A model generated the notes under the pieces. It saw nothing but the letters and a program-made list of their open reading frames with translations. It had not been told where the DNA came from and ran no database searches. From positions 868,001 through 932,000 of the forward strand of contig CP137867.1 of NCBI GenBank assembly GCA_034406715.1: a stretch of DNA of 64,000 nucleotides. Reading direction: 5' to 3'. The translations under genes were made by a program, and so were the position numbers. Positions within the stretch are counted from its first letter, which is position 1. Each line of letters begins with the position of its first letter. Origin of the DNA: Rhodotorula mucilaginosa (lineage: Eukaryota > Basidiomycota > Microbotryomycetes > Sporidiobolales > Sporidiobolaceae). Positions 24,678 to 35,800 of the stretch are shown piece by piece.

Positions 24678-25013
24678 TGAGCGATGCAAGCAGTTTCTTT
24701 GGGTAGTCCCGCGACGCGGTGCTGGTGGGCAGCAAGCGAGGCTGATGCGATCGGTGTTGGAGAGGAGAGCGGAAGAGGCGAGGGCGAGGCTCGGCTCGCG
24801 CACTCTGTTGGTAAGCGCTCCTTGGGTGAGTATGACTGAAAGCGAGATTTGAAACTGCAGAACTCTCGGTGCAGCTGAGCGTGTGTGAGAGAGCAAGAGG
24901 CGGAGCCGAGGCGGGAATCTGGACGAGCAAGCGGGCGAGCTTTGAGCGACCGCGCGGCGGGTTCGGCGCCGCGTTCGCTCTCTTCTCTCCAGCCTCGCTC
25001 ATTCGCCAACACC
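24678..25013. other. Intergenic region, MCMBP 3' end and eS30 promoter
   Basis: About 336 bases with no convincing ORF. The sequence is GC-rich with several gagcga/gcgagc stretches near the eS30 start, as expected of a ribosomal-protein promoter, but no specific factor site is claimed. Confidence 0.3.
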
Positions 25014-25797
25014 ATGTCAGTCTGCGCTCCTACTGCCACCTACGATCGATTCGGCGTCTGCTACCCACTCCAGGCTGGCCCTGCACCCCGCGCGAGCCGT
25101 GTGCAAGTCGAGCGAGGAGCGAGGCGGGGTGGCGCCAGGACGACGACGGCACCTCGAGGGACTCTTTCGGCGCCGCTAGGGAGGGCGTGGGTGGGATCAG
25201 CGGGCAGGGTGGGACAGTCAGGATAGGACAGTCAGGATAGGACAGGGCCGGTCTGGACGGCAGCAGATGAGCACAGGGTCGTGTGCAGTCGGGACTAGGT
25301 CGAGCTGACCGTCTTCTCCCCCTTCCGCTCTTCTCTCCCTCTCGACCCGCTCCGACTATGCGCCCCGTATATCGAACCCGACGCCCGCCCTTATGACACT
25401 TCCGTTCGACTGTCACCTCCCGCCGGTGGAAAAATTGTCTCGTGATGCAGGGGAAAGGTTCACGGATCGCTCGCGCGTGCCGGTAAGGTCAAGTCGCAGA
25501 CCCCCAAGGTCGAGCCGCAGGAGAAGAAGAAGCAGCCCAAGGGCCGCGCGTGGAAGCGCCACCTCTACAACTCGCGCTTCGTCAACGTGAGTCCCGTCGC
25601 GCTCCGCACATGCTCTTATTCGCAAACGCTGACTGTCGCTTCCCGTTCGCTCAGGCTACGACCCAGCCGGGTGGCAAGTGCGTCTACTGCCAGGAACCAC
25701 ACGCGCGGACATTGCTGGGAGTCTTTGAGGGGCTGACGATCGGTTCTTCTGCAGGCCGGCCCAGCGGAACAAGCAGCCGCAAGGAAAGTCGGGTTAA
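25014..25797 (+). CDS. RPS30: 40S ribosomal protein eS30
   Basis: Exon 2 (25451-25586) encodes [39 protein letters not shown] and NSRFVN, which is eS30. Exons 3 (25655-25677) and 4 (25755-25797) complete [20 protein letters not shown] plus a final Gly. The frame of exon 2 needs one leading G to complete a codon. The best fit is that the initiator ATG is split, with AT at 25014-25015 directly before a gtcagt donor and the G at 25451. The total is 67 residues. There is no N-terminal ubiquitin-like FUBI domain, as expected for fungi. The first intron (435 nt) is far longer than others in the window and contains a tandem repeat. Confidence 0.9.
25209..25245. repeat. Short tandem repeat in the eS30 first intron
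   Basis: The 14-base unit acagtcaggatagg occurs twice in a row, followed by a partial third copy (acagg). It lies inside the unusually long first intron of eS30. No function is assigned. Confidence 0.75.
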
Positions 25798-26701
25798 ATC
25801 ACCGCAGACCCCCTTGTTGCTATCCCACCCTTGTTTTCTCGCTGTTCTCCGTTTTTGGCGTTCCGGATCGATCGACCCGAATTGGGACAGGAGGAGTTCT
25901 TTTGGGTGCGAGAGGGAAGGAAGGCGGGGCGCGTGTGCGGTTCTTTCAGGCGGGGAATTCCCCTATTTGGCCCGCACCTCCTGGCTTTGCAACCTCGAAC
26001 ACCGGAATTCCTTCATCCTTCTCCAGAGTTGTGCGCGAGAGAGAGAGAGAGAGAGAGAATCGCCTCCGCAAAGCCGAAGGCGCGCCTCACCCCCTTCCTC
26101 GCTCGAAGCTGAGCTGGAGATCCCTCAAACCGATCTGGATCTAAACAATAATTTTACTTCTGGAATATAGCGTTACTCGACTGGAAACTCTGGACTGTTT
26201 TGGGTGAGCGGCAGCGAGCCCCTGGCGCCCTTTCCGAGCCTGTCAAGGCCCGCGGCCGGGCGCTAGCCGGGGAGGTCACGACGGGGAGGCGGGCGGGCAC
26301 TCAAATTCTTCTACAATAAGGCCTTTCAGCTGCGGTTAGGGGAGGCGGGCGGGTGCCGCAGAGCGTCTTGGGATCACGTCCGCAGGCGAGCGAGACGCAG
26401 CGAGCGAGACTGCTCAGCTGGTTGGAGCGCAAGCAGCTGCGCGACGGCGATCCGTTGACCAATTCACCTCACTTCACCACCATGGATCCGGGAGCCTGGA
26501 GAGGATTTTTCTAGACAATATGAAGCTTAGTTGGTCGCTCGGAAGGGGTTGGAGGCGCGCCCCGGCGCGCTGCTCGATTCCTCGCAGCGCTTGCCAAATT
26601 GCATGGACGCGAAGCGACGCGTCGAGATTGACCTCTTTTCCCCCGCTTGCGCACCGCTTGTACGAGCGCGCCAGTCACGCATACCGACAGACAGACTGAA
26701 A
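25798..26701. other. Long intergenic region between eS30 and RPA2
   Basis: At about 900 bases this is the longest gap in the window. It contains a GA dinucleotide run (about 26037-26060). Two near-identical GGGGAGGCGGGCGGG boxes lie at about 26275 and 26339, roughly 65 bases apart. A short ORF, MDPGAWRGFF, starts at about 26482 upstream of RPA2. Open frames through the first half look non-coding and I see no tRNA or known RNA gene. It should include the RPA2 promoter. Confidence 0.4.
26037..26060. repeat. GA dinucleotide microsatellite
   Basis: A run of about eleven GA units lies in the eS30-RPA2 intergenic region. Such runs can bind GAGA-type factors or exclude nucleosomes; no function is shown here. 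Confidence 0.8.
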
Positions 26702-28158
26702 ATGAGTGCGTACAGCCTCGAGTGCGGAGCCTGCGCACCAGCGAGCGAGCGACGACTGACTCGGTCCGCGGACCAGGTTACGCGGGCGGAGGTTTCATGG
26801 CCGGCGGCTCTCAGGGAGGAGCGAGCCAGTCCAGTCCGGGAGGAGGAGAAAAGGTGAGCGTAGCCTGCCCTTGACCGCGTCCAAGGGCGGCAGTGCTGAC
26901 TGACATGTGGTCACTTCGCCAACTCGAACAACAGCGCACCGGCACCAACGCCCTCCGCCCAGTCACGATCGCCCAGGTCATCAACGCCACGCAGAGCTTT
27001 GCAGAGTCTGAATTCTACATCGACGGCGCCGAGGTCAAGGACGTGAGTTGGGAAGCCGGCGGCATCGTCGCTCGTCACCAATCGTTGCACGCTGCGAGTT
27101 GGACGGACGGGCGTGTGTTGGCCTCTGTACCTCACCTGACTCTATTACTGCTATTCCCCAGGTCACTGTCGTGGCGTGCATCCGGAACATCGCCAGTACT
27201 TCGACGCAAATCACGCTGCTGATCGAGGACGGGACTGGTACGTGTGGCGGAGCTCTCTCTCCCTCTCTCTCGCACCCGGATTGTGCCTCGCGAGAGGCGA
27301 CATTGGCTCATACACCTCGTGAGGACCGGTTGCTGCGCGCAGGCCAGATCGATGCGCGGCTGTGGAAGAACCCGAATGAGGAAGAGAGCCAAGAGGAAGA
27401 TTTCCCGTGAGTCGTCGGATTCTGCTCGCTCGCTCGTTCGTTCCGTTTTCCCAGGGACAATCCTCCTCTGATCCGTCTGCGCGCGCGACGGATATCAAAT
27501 CAGGATCAACTCGTACGTTCGGATCATCGGCCAGCTCAAGACCTTCTCGAACAAGCGGCATCTCAGCTCGAACCGGTTCCGCAAAATCACCGACCACAAT
27601 GAGGTCCTGTTCCATGCCGTCGAATGCATCTACGTGCACAAGTACTACACTCAGGGTCCCGTGAGTTGGGACTGCGTGCCTTTTGCTGTGGTGGAGGTAA
27701 TTCGTGCTGATTTCCAAGGTGGGCAACGGGTAGCCGGGAGGAGCCAAGATGCAAGACATCACCCACACGACCTACGACGGCGGCGCGAACCCGTACGCGG
27801 CCGGCGGGGCCGCAGCCGCGGCCGGCGCCACCTCGGACGTGTACAACGAACTGCCGCCGGCGCAGAGGTCGATCATGACCTTTATCGCGAGCCGCGCGAA
27901 AGATCCGGAGCAGGGCGAGGAGGGCATCCACGTCGAGGCTGTCGTGAGGTCGATGGGTGGCTCCGAGGCCAAGGTCAGGGCCGAGATTGCGACCCTGATT
28001 GAGGACGGGCACCTGTACGAGACCATTGATGACCAGCAGTGCGTTCTTCTGATTTTTTTTTTGTGCTCTCTCTCTCGAGCTTCTCTATCAGAAGATGGCG
28101 TGCTCACCTGGTGCTCATGCCGAACCCTGGACTCTGCAGCGTCCTGCCGACGGCGTGA
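26702..28158 (+). CDS. RFA2: Replication protein A 32 kDa subunit (RPA2)
   Basis: Eight exons (26702-26705, 26777-26853, 26935-27042, 27162-27237, 27343-27406, 27504-27660, 27734-28038, 28140-28158) give 269 residues, the usual RPA2 length. The first coding exon is only ATGA. The protein starts MSYAGGGFMAGGSQGGASQ, the Gly/Ser phospho-region of RPA2. The OB fold follows: RPVTIAQVINATQSF, VTVVACIRNIASTSTQITLL, DGTGQIDARLWKNP and YVRIIGQLKTFSNKRHLSSN. The winged helix is NELPPAQRSIMTFIASRA, GIHVEAVVRSMGGSEAKVR and IEDGHLYETIDDQ. RPA coats single-stranded DNA in replication, repair and checkpoint signalling. The tail ends VLPTA. Confidence 0.94.
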
Positions 28159-28438
28159 TAGCGGTGTTCCTTCCCCCGAGCGCTTGTGTAGGTGGCTGTC
28201 TCCCATGTGTTCCGAGCTGTGTGCAGTACCGCATGTAACATGTGTATCCTTTCGCCGCTTCGATGGTTGTGTGCCTGAGACGTGCTGACAACCTAGCAGG
28301 CCTTTCCGTCTGGCGCTTGTAAACGCAAGAATCCAAGTCGACTCGACTTGCAGCGACAAGCTTTCCGAGCGAGTCAAAGGCGGACTCATCTGAGGAGCAT
28401 AGGGATACAGCAGACAGAACAGGTGAGGCTACCGGGTG

Positions 28439-29512
28439 CTATATCTGCGCAAACCCTCTTCGAAGGACATACTCCATGCGCTTTGTGACGAATGTCGGAA
28501 GTTGCCCAATCCGCTCGCCACCGAGGTAGCCTGCGATCCGTGCTGTGCCGACCGCGAGACCCGTCACGAGCGCGATCCAAGCCGCTTGCCATTCGCGTCC
28601 GCGCGTCAGCTGGTGAATGAGCGAGTTGTGCGACTCGGTCGACCGTTTCCGGCGCGGAGCGAGCGAGCGCGGGGCCGTCGAGTCGAGCATGATCCGCCAG
28701 CCGACGAGGCCGTGGTAGGTCGCGAGTCCGGCGACGGCGGCGTAACTGACTGCGGAGCCCGCGCGGAGGATGAGCGACTCGTGCGTGAGCGAGAGGGCGG
28801 TGAACGAGTAGTTGAAGAAGGAAGGGGAGAGGGACGAGATCGGCGGCAACGGCGACGCGGGCAAGAGTCGGTGCACCCACGCGTGGTGCGCGAGGAACGG
28901 GATCAGGAGGTAACCCGTCCGCTCGTGCACGTTCGGTAGCGGGAACAAGGGCGCCGCCGCCGCTTTCGACGCCGGGACGACGATTTCTTCGTCGCTCGTC
29001 GTGGTGGCGACCAACTCGGCTTCGGCCTCGTCCAGGTCGTCCTCGACGAGGTCCTTCTCGAGTTCTGTCCGCTTGGCAAGGGCGGGCAGCTCGTCCTCGA
29101 CTCGACCGGGCCGGATCGTCGCGAGCTCCCTCGCGCGCCGCTTGACCTCTTCCTTGCGGACCTTGCGCCGTTCGACTCGCTCCCAAACGCGCAGCCACCG
29201 GAGGGCAATCCCGCTCAGGACGTGCGTCGTCAGACTGCCCCAGACCAAGATCGGTTCGGTCCACTCTGATTGGTACACTTCTCGCCCGAGGAGGGCGACG
29301 CCGTTGGCGCGGTTCTCGGCGCTGCGCAGGTAGGCGGGCTTGCTCGGGAGCAAGGCAGAGAGCGGAGCAGCGAGATGCACGACCGCAAAGATCGAAAAGG
29401 TCGCGGCGGTCGCCTTCTGGACGACTTGGATGACGGGCAGGGTCCGAGAGAGGAAGAGGAGCGTCGTATTGCCCGCGACTGCGTCGCTGCTGCGTGTGGA
29501 ATTCGTAGGCAT
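28439..29512 (-). CDS. DUF1691/Mcp1-like mitochondrial membrane protein
   Basis: A single open frame of 357 residues. Hydrophobic segments occur at LPVIQVVQKATAATFSIFAV with the following VHLAAPLSALL, at EPILVWGSLTTHVLSGIAL, at GYLLIPFLAHHAWVHRLL, at AVSYAAVAGLATYHGLVGW and at AAWIALVTGLAVGTARIAG. The pattern of two related halves, each with a VQK...HL or PFLAHHAWVHR signature, fits the Mcp1/DUF1691 family. Yeast Mcp1 is an outer-membrane protein that works with Vps13 in lipid homeostasis. A charged linker (ARELATIRPGRVEDELPAL onward) separates the halves. The start ATG at 29512 precedes PTNSTRSSDAVAGN. The family call rests on my memory of the pattern and is moderate. Confidence 0.6.
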   Translation of the reverse strand: MPTNSTRSSDAVAGNTTLLFLSRTLPVIQVVQKATAATFSIFAVVHLAAPLSALLPSKPAYLRSAENRANGVALLGREVYQSEWTEPILVWGSLTTHVLSGIALRWLRVWERVERRKVRKEEVKRRARELATIRPGRVEDELPALAKRTELEKDLVEDDLDEAEAELVATTTSDEEIVVPASKAAAAPLFPLPNVHERTGYLLIPFLAHHAWVHRLLPASPLPPISSLSPSFFNYSFTALSLTHESLILRAGSAVSYAAVAGLATYHGLVGWRIMLDSTAPRSLAPRRKRSTESHNSLIHQLTRGREWQAAWIALVTGLAVGTARIAGYLGGERIGQLPTFVTKRMEYVLRRGFAQI

Positions 29513-29696
29513 GACAGCAAATGAGTATCGTGCTTGGAGCAGCACGCGCTATAGCAAAGAGCGAGATTGACGTCGTCAACGTTGATGAGAGCAAACGCTT
29601 CAAGAGGCACGTGCCGCGAAAAGGCCTGACGGTGCGAAAACATCTCCCCTCCCCTTCCCTTCCCTTCCGAATGAACCTTCATAGACAGCACAACAT

Positions 29697-32600
29697 CTAG
29701 GTCCCAATGGCCTTTATCCTCCCGCCGCCGCCGTTGACCGCGCTGACTCCCGATCCGCCAAGTTTCGCGAGCTGATCCCGCTCCGCCTGCCGTTGTCGTC
29801 TCCTCGCCTCGAGATCCTGCCCTGCTTGCGATTGCGACGACGACGATGACGACGACGACGCGCCGCCCGCGCCGTTGGAGGTTACTCGCGGTTTGGTCCC
29901 CGTCAAAGAAATGGCAGACGAGAGACCGGAACTCCGCCGGAGGAATTGCTCTTCGCTCCAACTGTCACGCAGCGTCTCTGCGCCGAAGGAGGACGACGAC
30001 GACGCTGAGGGTGGCGGCTTTTTCCCCGCGAGCGAAGCGGTTCGAGGTACCGCAGGGACAGGAGGTGCCGGTACTCCGACGACAGGGTGGTGGTGGTCGA
30101 CATCAGCTTCGGCGACGGCTAGAGGCGCCGCTGATGTAGGGAGTGGTGGCAGCGGCGGCGGCGGCGGTGGAAGCTCCGATGTTCGCGGTGCAGAGGCCGA
30201 CGACGTCTTCGTCGATTTGCGAGGCTTGGCCGCGCCGGGTTTGACTGGCACATAGTCTTCGGGACGGCGCATCTTGCTGCGGAATGACGAGTAATAGTTT
30301 CGGTTAGAGAGCTTCCGGACGGTGGGTTGCGACGACAAGGAAAAGGTGCCCGGGGGTACTTACGTGTTGAGCTTTGGAAGAGCGTAGTTGACCGACTTGC
30401 GCGCGCGCCGTCCTCCGCCGACGGGTGCGTCTTCTGCTGTGCTGCTGCCATCTTGCGCTGCTGCTGTGTGATCCGCCACCCATCACTCCGTCAGCCCTCT
30501 CATCATCAACTACAGCGACATCCAGTAAGTACTGCCTCACCTTCGCTAGCTGCTGCTGCCTCTTCCGGCAACGCCTCGAGCGGCTCTACCTCCTGGAGGG
30601 AACGTGCGAGCAGCGTCGGTTTGACGCCGTCAATCGTCTCAGTCACCGCCGCCGCCGCTGCTCCACGCCCGATCTGTTCCATGACCCCCTCCTCATCGTC
30701 TTGCGCTGCCGCCGCGATCGTGCCTCGTCTCGTCGCCCCTTTCGTTTTTGACAAACTCGCCAGAACGGCAGCAGCAGTAGCAGCAGCCGGGGGTGCCGAC
30801 TCGTCCGCCGCCGCTAGAGGGTCGCCGCCGCCGCCGGCATCAGAATCAACTGGAGGTGGAACTCGCGTCGTACGGCGGCGCATCCGCTCCACAATCTTTT
30901 CCTTGGCCGTCGTGGTAGTGGTCGGGACAACAGGACGGGGTTGAGGTGCCTGGATCTCGGCCAGAGCCGGCCGAGAGGAAGGAGGTGGCGGCGATGCCGA
31001 TGCAGAAGACGGCGGCGGTACTTGCTCTCCCTCTGGTTCGACCGGTGCCGGCGAGGTGGATGATCTGCTGGAGCGAGAGACGCGAGTCCGGACTGCGAGG
31101 GAAGGGTTGGTGGTCGCGTCCAGGCCGATGGAAGAAACCCTCCGCCGCGACCGCGTAGTGGTCACCGGCGGGACGTATTCCTCCTCTTCCTCCGTCACCT
31201 CATTTGCGTCCTCGCTATTTTGCAACTCGCTCATCTCCGCATCTGTAGCTCCGAGGGCGACCGCGACCGCGACGACGGGTTCGTCCCCCTCCTCCTTTTC
31301 ATCGACCACGCCGCCTTCTCCCATCTCTCCCAACTCGATCACCAAACTCGGTTTCAGCATCCCGCTCACTCTCCTCGCGGGCCGTTTCGAACTCGAAGCG
31401 TTGCTCAAGGTCGAGTGGGACGACGCGGAAGGCGCTTTCGGAGGCGCGCGGGCGGTGCGAGAGGTGGGGCGGGTCAGAGGGGTGGCGGTGTGAGGAGGAG
31501 GAGGAGGGGCGGCGCGGGTGGTGGATGTAGAAGGAACCGGAGTAGGTGCAGGAGCAGCCACAGATGGCGGGGAAGTTGGCCGTTGTCCAAATGCAGAGAG
31601 TCTGTGGGGAGGGGAGTGGTTGTAAGGAAAGCCGGGTCAGGAGAAGAAGCGCCGACGCGCAAAAAATCCTCTGCCACGTCTCGCCCACTCACGCGTTCAA
31701 CCCCGGATGCTGCCACGCTGCTGACCTCCGCATAGCCTCCTCTTCTTGCTGTTGGATTTCCGCCATCCTTTGCTCCTCGCGCTCTTCGTCGCTCGCGTCT
31801 GCTTCGCTAATGTTGCTGAGATCGGGCGGGGAAGTGCACATCGACTGTCGTGGGCCGCGTTCGGCCAAAGAAGCTCTCCGGGAGGAGGTTGATAACGCCG
31901 ATGAGGAGGAGGAGGCTGTTTCTGGTGCTTGGTTGAACGAGTCGGCGAGGGGCGAGGCGGGAGGGGAAGATGAAGAAGAGGGCGCGGCGGCGGTCGAGGC
32001 TGTCGAACCCGCGGGAGCGGATCAGCGCTCTCGAATTCTTCCTTGCGCGCGTGCGCGCGAGCGAGCAGTCTAGACTGTACCTTTTGCGTTGGTGGAGCCG
32101 TAGAGGGACGACGAGGCGGGGAGGGTGAGACCAAAGGCTTGAAGGGCGGCGATGGCGTTGACGAGGGCTTGTTGCATCGCCTGTAGCGCAGGTTTTCGGT
32201 CAGTCGCGCAAGACTCGACAGACTCGAGATGTAATGGTGAAGCGCACCTGTACGTGGTCGGGGTCGATGCCGTGCGCGGTGACTCTGCGCTGCAAGCGGT
32301 CTCGTTCGTGGACGAGTTCCTGTTGGCGCGCGTGTGCGCGTTCGAGTTTTTTCGAGACGGCTTCGAGTTGGATGTTGAGTTTGAGGATGGTGCTCATGTT
32401 GGAGAGTCGCTCCACGCGCATGAGCGAGAGCCGGGATTGCAGGTCGGCCTTTTCCCTGCGAGGGCGAGAGGGTCAGTCCTCTCTCGCTCGTTGTAGGGGA
32501 GGGGGGAGAGGTACTTGTTGAGTTCCGAGTTTTTGTTGATGATTTCCCTGTTCTGCTGTATGTGTTTGCGCTTGACTGCGTGAGGTCGGGGGGTCAGGAG

Positions 32601-32726
32601 GAGGTTCACTCAACCAGCGGGAGATGAGGAAGAGGACGGACAGGCCTCGTACGAGTCGAGGAGGAGCGAGGTCTGCTGGTGGGACGAGGTGCCCTGCACG
32701 CTGCTCGACCTCCTCGTCGTCGTCAT
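29697..32726 (-). CDS. SGO1: Shugoshin, centromeric cohesin protector
   Basis: The start at 32726 opens MTTTRRSSSVQGTSSHQQTS and LLLDSYEAFKRKHIQQNREI, then INKNSELNKEKADLQSRLSL, LNIQLEAVSKKLERAHARQQ and ELVHERDRLQRRVTAHGIDP. This is the N-terminal shugoshin coiled coil, which binds PP2A-B56. A long disordered middle spans 30506-32134 with Ser/Thr/Pro and Glu-rich parts. Near the end comes the SGO C-box: ARKSVNYALPKLNT, then after an intron KMRRPEDYVPVKPG, the basic motif that reads phosphorylated H2A at centromeres. The C-tail is Pro- and Ser-rich and ends GGGGRIKAIGT. Shugoshin protects cohesin from separase. Both diagnostic domains are present. Exact intron ends in the middle are less sure than at the ends. 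Confidence 0.87.
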
Positions 32727-32891
32727 CGCTGCCCACAGTGCTCGCTGTACTGTAGAAACGAGTGTTTGTTTGTCGGCGCCGCTGATCTCGTCTCCTCAGT
32801 TCCGCGTGACTCTCTGGGTCTCTCCCCGCCAACTGTAGACTCGACTCGCCTCGGCTCGAGAGTGTACACGGACAGCGCATCAAGCTCAAGT
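32727..32891. promoter_or_regulatory. Short divergent promoter between shugoshin and RAP1-like genes
   Basis: Only about 165 bases separate the two proposed start codons, so shared regulatory sequence is likely if both starts are right. No specific element is identified. Confidence 0.45.
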
Positions 32892-35800
32892 ATGGGCGGG
32901 CAAGTCGCCCTTGCTCCCCCTCTCGCCCTCGCCCTCGCCCTCGCCGACTGCTGACTGCTCCTCTTCCCCCACCCGGACGCACTCGACAGACGGCGTGACT
33001 ACACCCAGGAAGACAAGGACTTGCTCGCGCAGTACCTTGCAAAGTTCCCCGCCGGCGAACGCACCAAACTCAAGACCTTTGAGAAAGCAGGCGCACAGGT
33101 CCGTCGCTCGCTCTCCGTTCATGCCCCCATCGTGGACAAACCCCCTCACGCCATCCTCGCCCGCAGCTACCGGGACACTCGGCAATCTCATGGCAAGAAC
33201 ATTACCGCAAGAACCCCGCCAACACCCACGACATCAACTGCCGCATCGAGCGCATCCTGCGCCAGAAGAGGAAAGCCAGGGAGGAGGAGAAGCGAGGACG
33301 CGAGCAGGAGAGGAACGAGAACGGCGCCAACGGAGACAGAGACGCGACTACTGAAGAGGAGGAAGAAGACCAGCTCGCGAGCGACAGCGAGGTCGAAGTC
33401 GAACCCGTCGCCTCGACTTCGAAAGCCCGCCATGCATTCCCGAAACCAAAACCGAAAGCCCGCACCTCGAACGGCTCGGCCCGCCGAAACTCGCCACCTC
33501 CATCCGACGACGACGGCGACGAGAGCAGTCCGGACTCGGACGTCGAGGTGCAACAGGGGGGCCGAGGGAAACGGGCCGCAGGCCGTGCCAAGTTCACGGA
33601 CGACGACTTTGACCTGTGCGTCAGGATGATGGCCGATCGAGAAAAGCGCGGCTACAACAAGACGGTGCTCTACACCAAACTCGAAGAAGAGGTGCGTGCC
33701 GTGGCCCCCCTCGAGACCGACGCGGCAACAGGGAGTGCTCACTCATCCTCTTCTCTGACAGTGCCCCGACCACACCTTCTCGTCGTGGCAATCCTGGATG
33801 TCCAAGAACCAAGGCGATCTCGACGAAGCGCTGAGGCGGTACCAGGACCGCATCAAGCGCAAGAAGGAGAAACGGCGTCAACGGCGCCGAGAGCAAGAGC
33901 GAGACGAAGACGAGGTGGTCGAGTCGAGGCGCGAGAGTCCGGTCGCGGGGCCGTCTCGGGCTCGTCTATCTCCCCCTCCTCCTCAACAGCAGAAGCAGGA
34001 GCAGCGCGCGAACGGGAACGGGAACGGGAAGGAGAAGGTAAAGGCAAAGGCAAAGGCGGCGACGGCCTTGTTTGCGAAATCCGTCACCACCACCAACAAC
34101 AACAAGGCGGCGGGCTCTCCCCGCTCTGTACCCGTTCAGGGGACGAACGCCCGCGACTCGGACCATTCGGGATCCGCACCACCTCCAGCACGACCTCGAC
34201 CGTCCCGAGTCGACAAGGGCAAAGGTCGCGCGTTGTCGCCCCGTCCGAGTCCGCCTCGTCCTGCCGCTGTCGCCGTCGCAGTCGCTGCTCCCGTCGTGGC
34301 CGAGGAGATCTTCACAGAGGACGACAAACACATCCTCGTGCATCAGTTTGCGAGAGGGAGGATCAAGGAATGGGAAACGGACAACATTTGCTTGTTCCTC
34401 GCGAAACAGGTACGCCTGTTCCCCTGGGTCGGACCCAACCGCTTCACCTTTCTTCCTTCCTTCCTCCTCCCTCCAAACGGAAGCATGGAACCGAGCTACC
34501 TTGCTGACTGCAGCGGCGTAACGCGTCATTTTGACTACCCTACAGCACCCGCAGCACACGCAAGCGAGCTGGAGCGCCTACTGGCACCAAAACGTATTTG
34601 AGCTGGTGCCGCTCATCGCCGCCCGCGTCGAGGTGATCAAGCAAGCCCAGGCGGCCAAGCGTCTGCGTGCAGCCGCCACCGCCACCGCCGAAGCTGGAGG
34701 AGATGCCGAGGGGACGACGGCAGTAGCAGCAGGAGAGGAGCAGCAAGCGGGGCGCCGAGCTGCCGCTGCTGCCGCCGCCGCCGCTGAGGAGGCGGAAGCA
34801 GATGAGCGGGTCGCGCGAGAGGCGGAAGAGAGGTTCCGTCGCGAGGAGGAGGAGGAGGGAGCGCGTACGGGGCAGGAGGAGCAGAGGATCGGTCACGACG
34901 ACGATGTCGTCGTCGGTGCCGCCGATGCGTTCGCGGACTTGCCCCAGCCGGAAGCGGGACCCTCTGTTGACGATCATCTCTTTGACGCACCGTGAGGCGA
35001 CTTTGCTTTTTCTTCATCGGTTACCGACGCTGCTTTCCTTTCGTCCCCGCTCACTGATTTTGCCGCTCGTCTTTTCCTTGCACAGATCGCCCTCGCCTCC
35101 TCCTCCTCCTCGATCACGGACCACGCGTCCCTCAGGAACTTCCGCATCGGCACCAAGAGCGCTGGCCGGGCAGCAACGAGGAGACGTCGCACTCGACTCG
35201 GCAGGCGCAGCGACTCCTGTCAAGCCGGCAGAGAATGGTGCAGGACTCGCTGCGGCCGTCTTGACGCCTCGACATACGCCTCCTGTCGGAACGGAGCAGC
35301 AGCCCAAAGAGCCGGTCGAAGCGGCCTGTGAGGTTGGTGAAACCGACGACGGTGACGCGCATATGGCAGTGTTCGAACATCTCGTGCCGGAGAAGCTCGA
35401 CGAGACGACGATGCTGCGAGTCGCCGCCGAGACTGTGCTCCCGAGCTCGCAATCGACACTGCCGCACCATTCGCAGTACTCGCAGATGCCGTCGCCGTTC
35501 GTGCGGGACCTTTCCCCAGCAGCCGCTGCCGACGATGACGACGAGAACGAGTCCGCCTCGACCACCGACGGTTTCTTCGTCGAAGGGGCACCGAAAGTCG
35601 AGGAAGATTCGGACGAGGACCTCGAGTTGCTCGTCTCGCGTGCGGATCCAGTCAAGATCCCGATCGACGGAATTGACAACGGCGCGATCGGCGAGGAACG
35701 GCAGATGTGGAACGAGCTCGCGCCGGCAGAGCACCAAGTCATTCAGGACTTGCACGCCGCCGTTGCCGACATTGAGCACAACCTGCCGCACGCACCGCGA

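Noticed and set aside
25016-25450. Possible box C/D snoRNA inside the eS30 intron
   Set aside because: A CTGA near 25302 could be a D box but no proper C box or terminal stem was found.
26482-26530. Cluster resembling NcoI, BamHI, XbaI and HindIII sites near a short ORF
   Set aside because: It looks like a cloning linker at first sight, but the sites are spaced by ordinary sequence and the surrounding region is continuous genomic sequence; chance is more likely.
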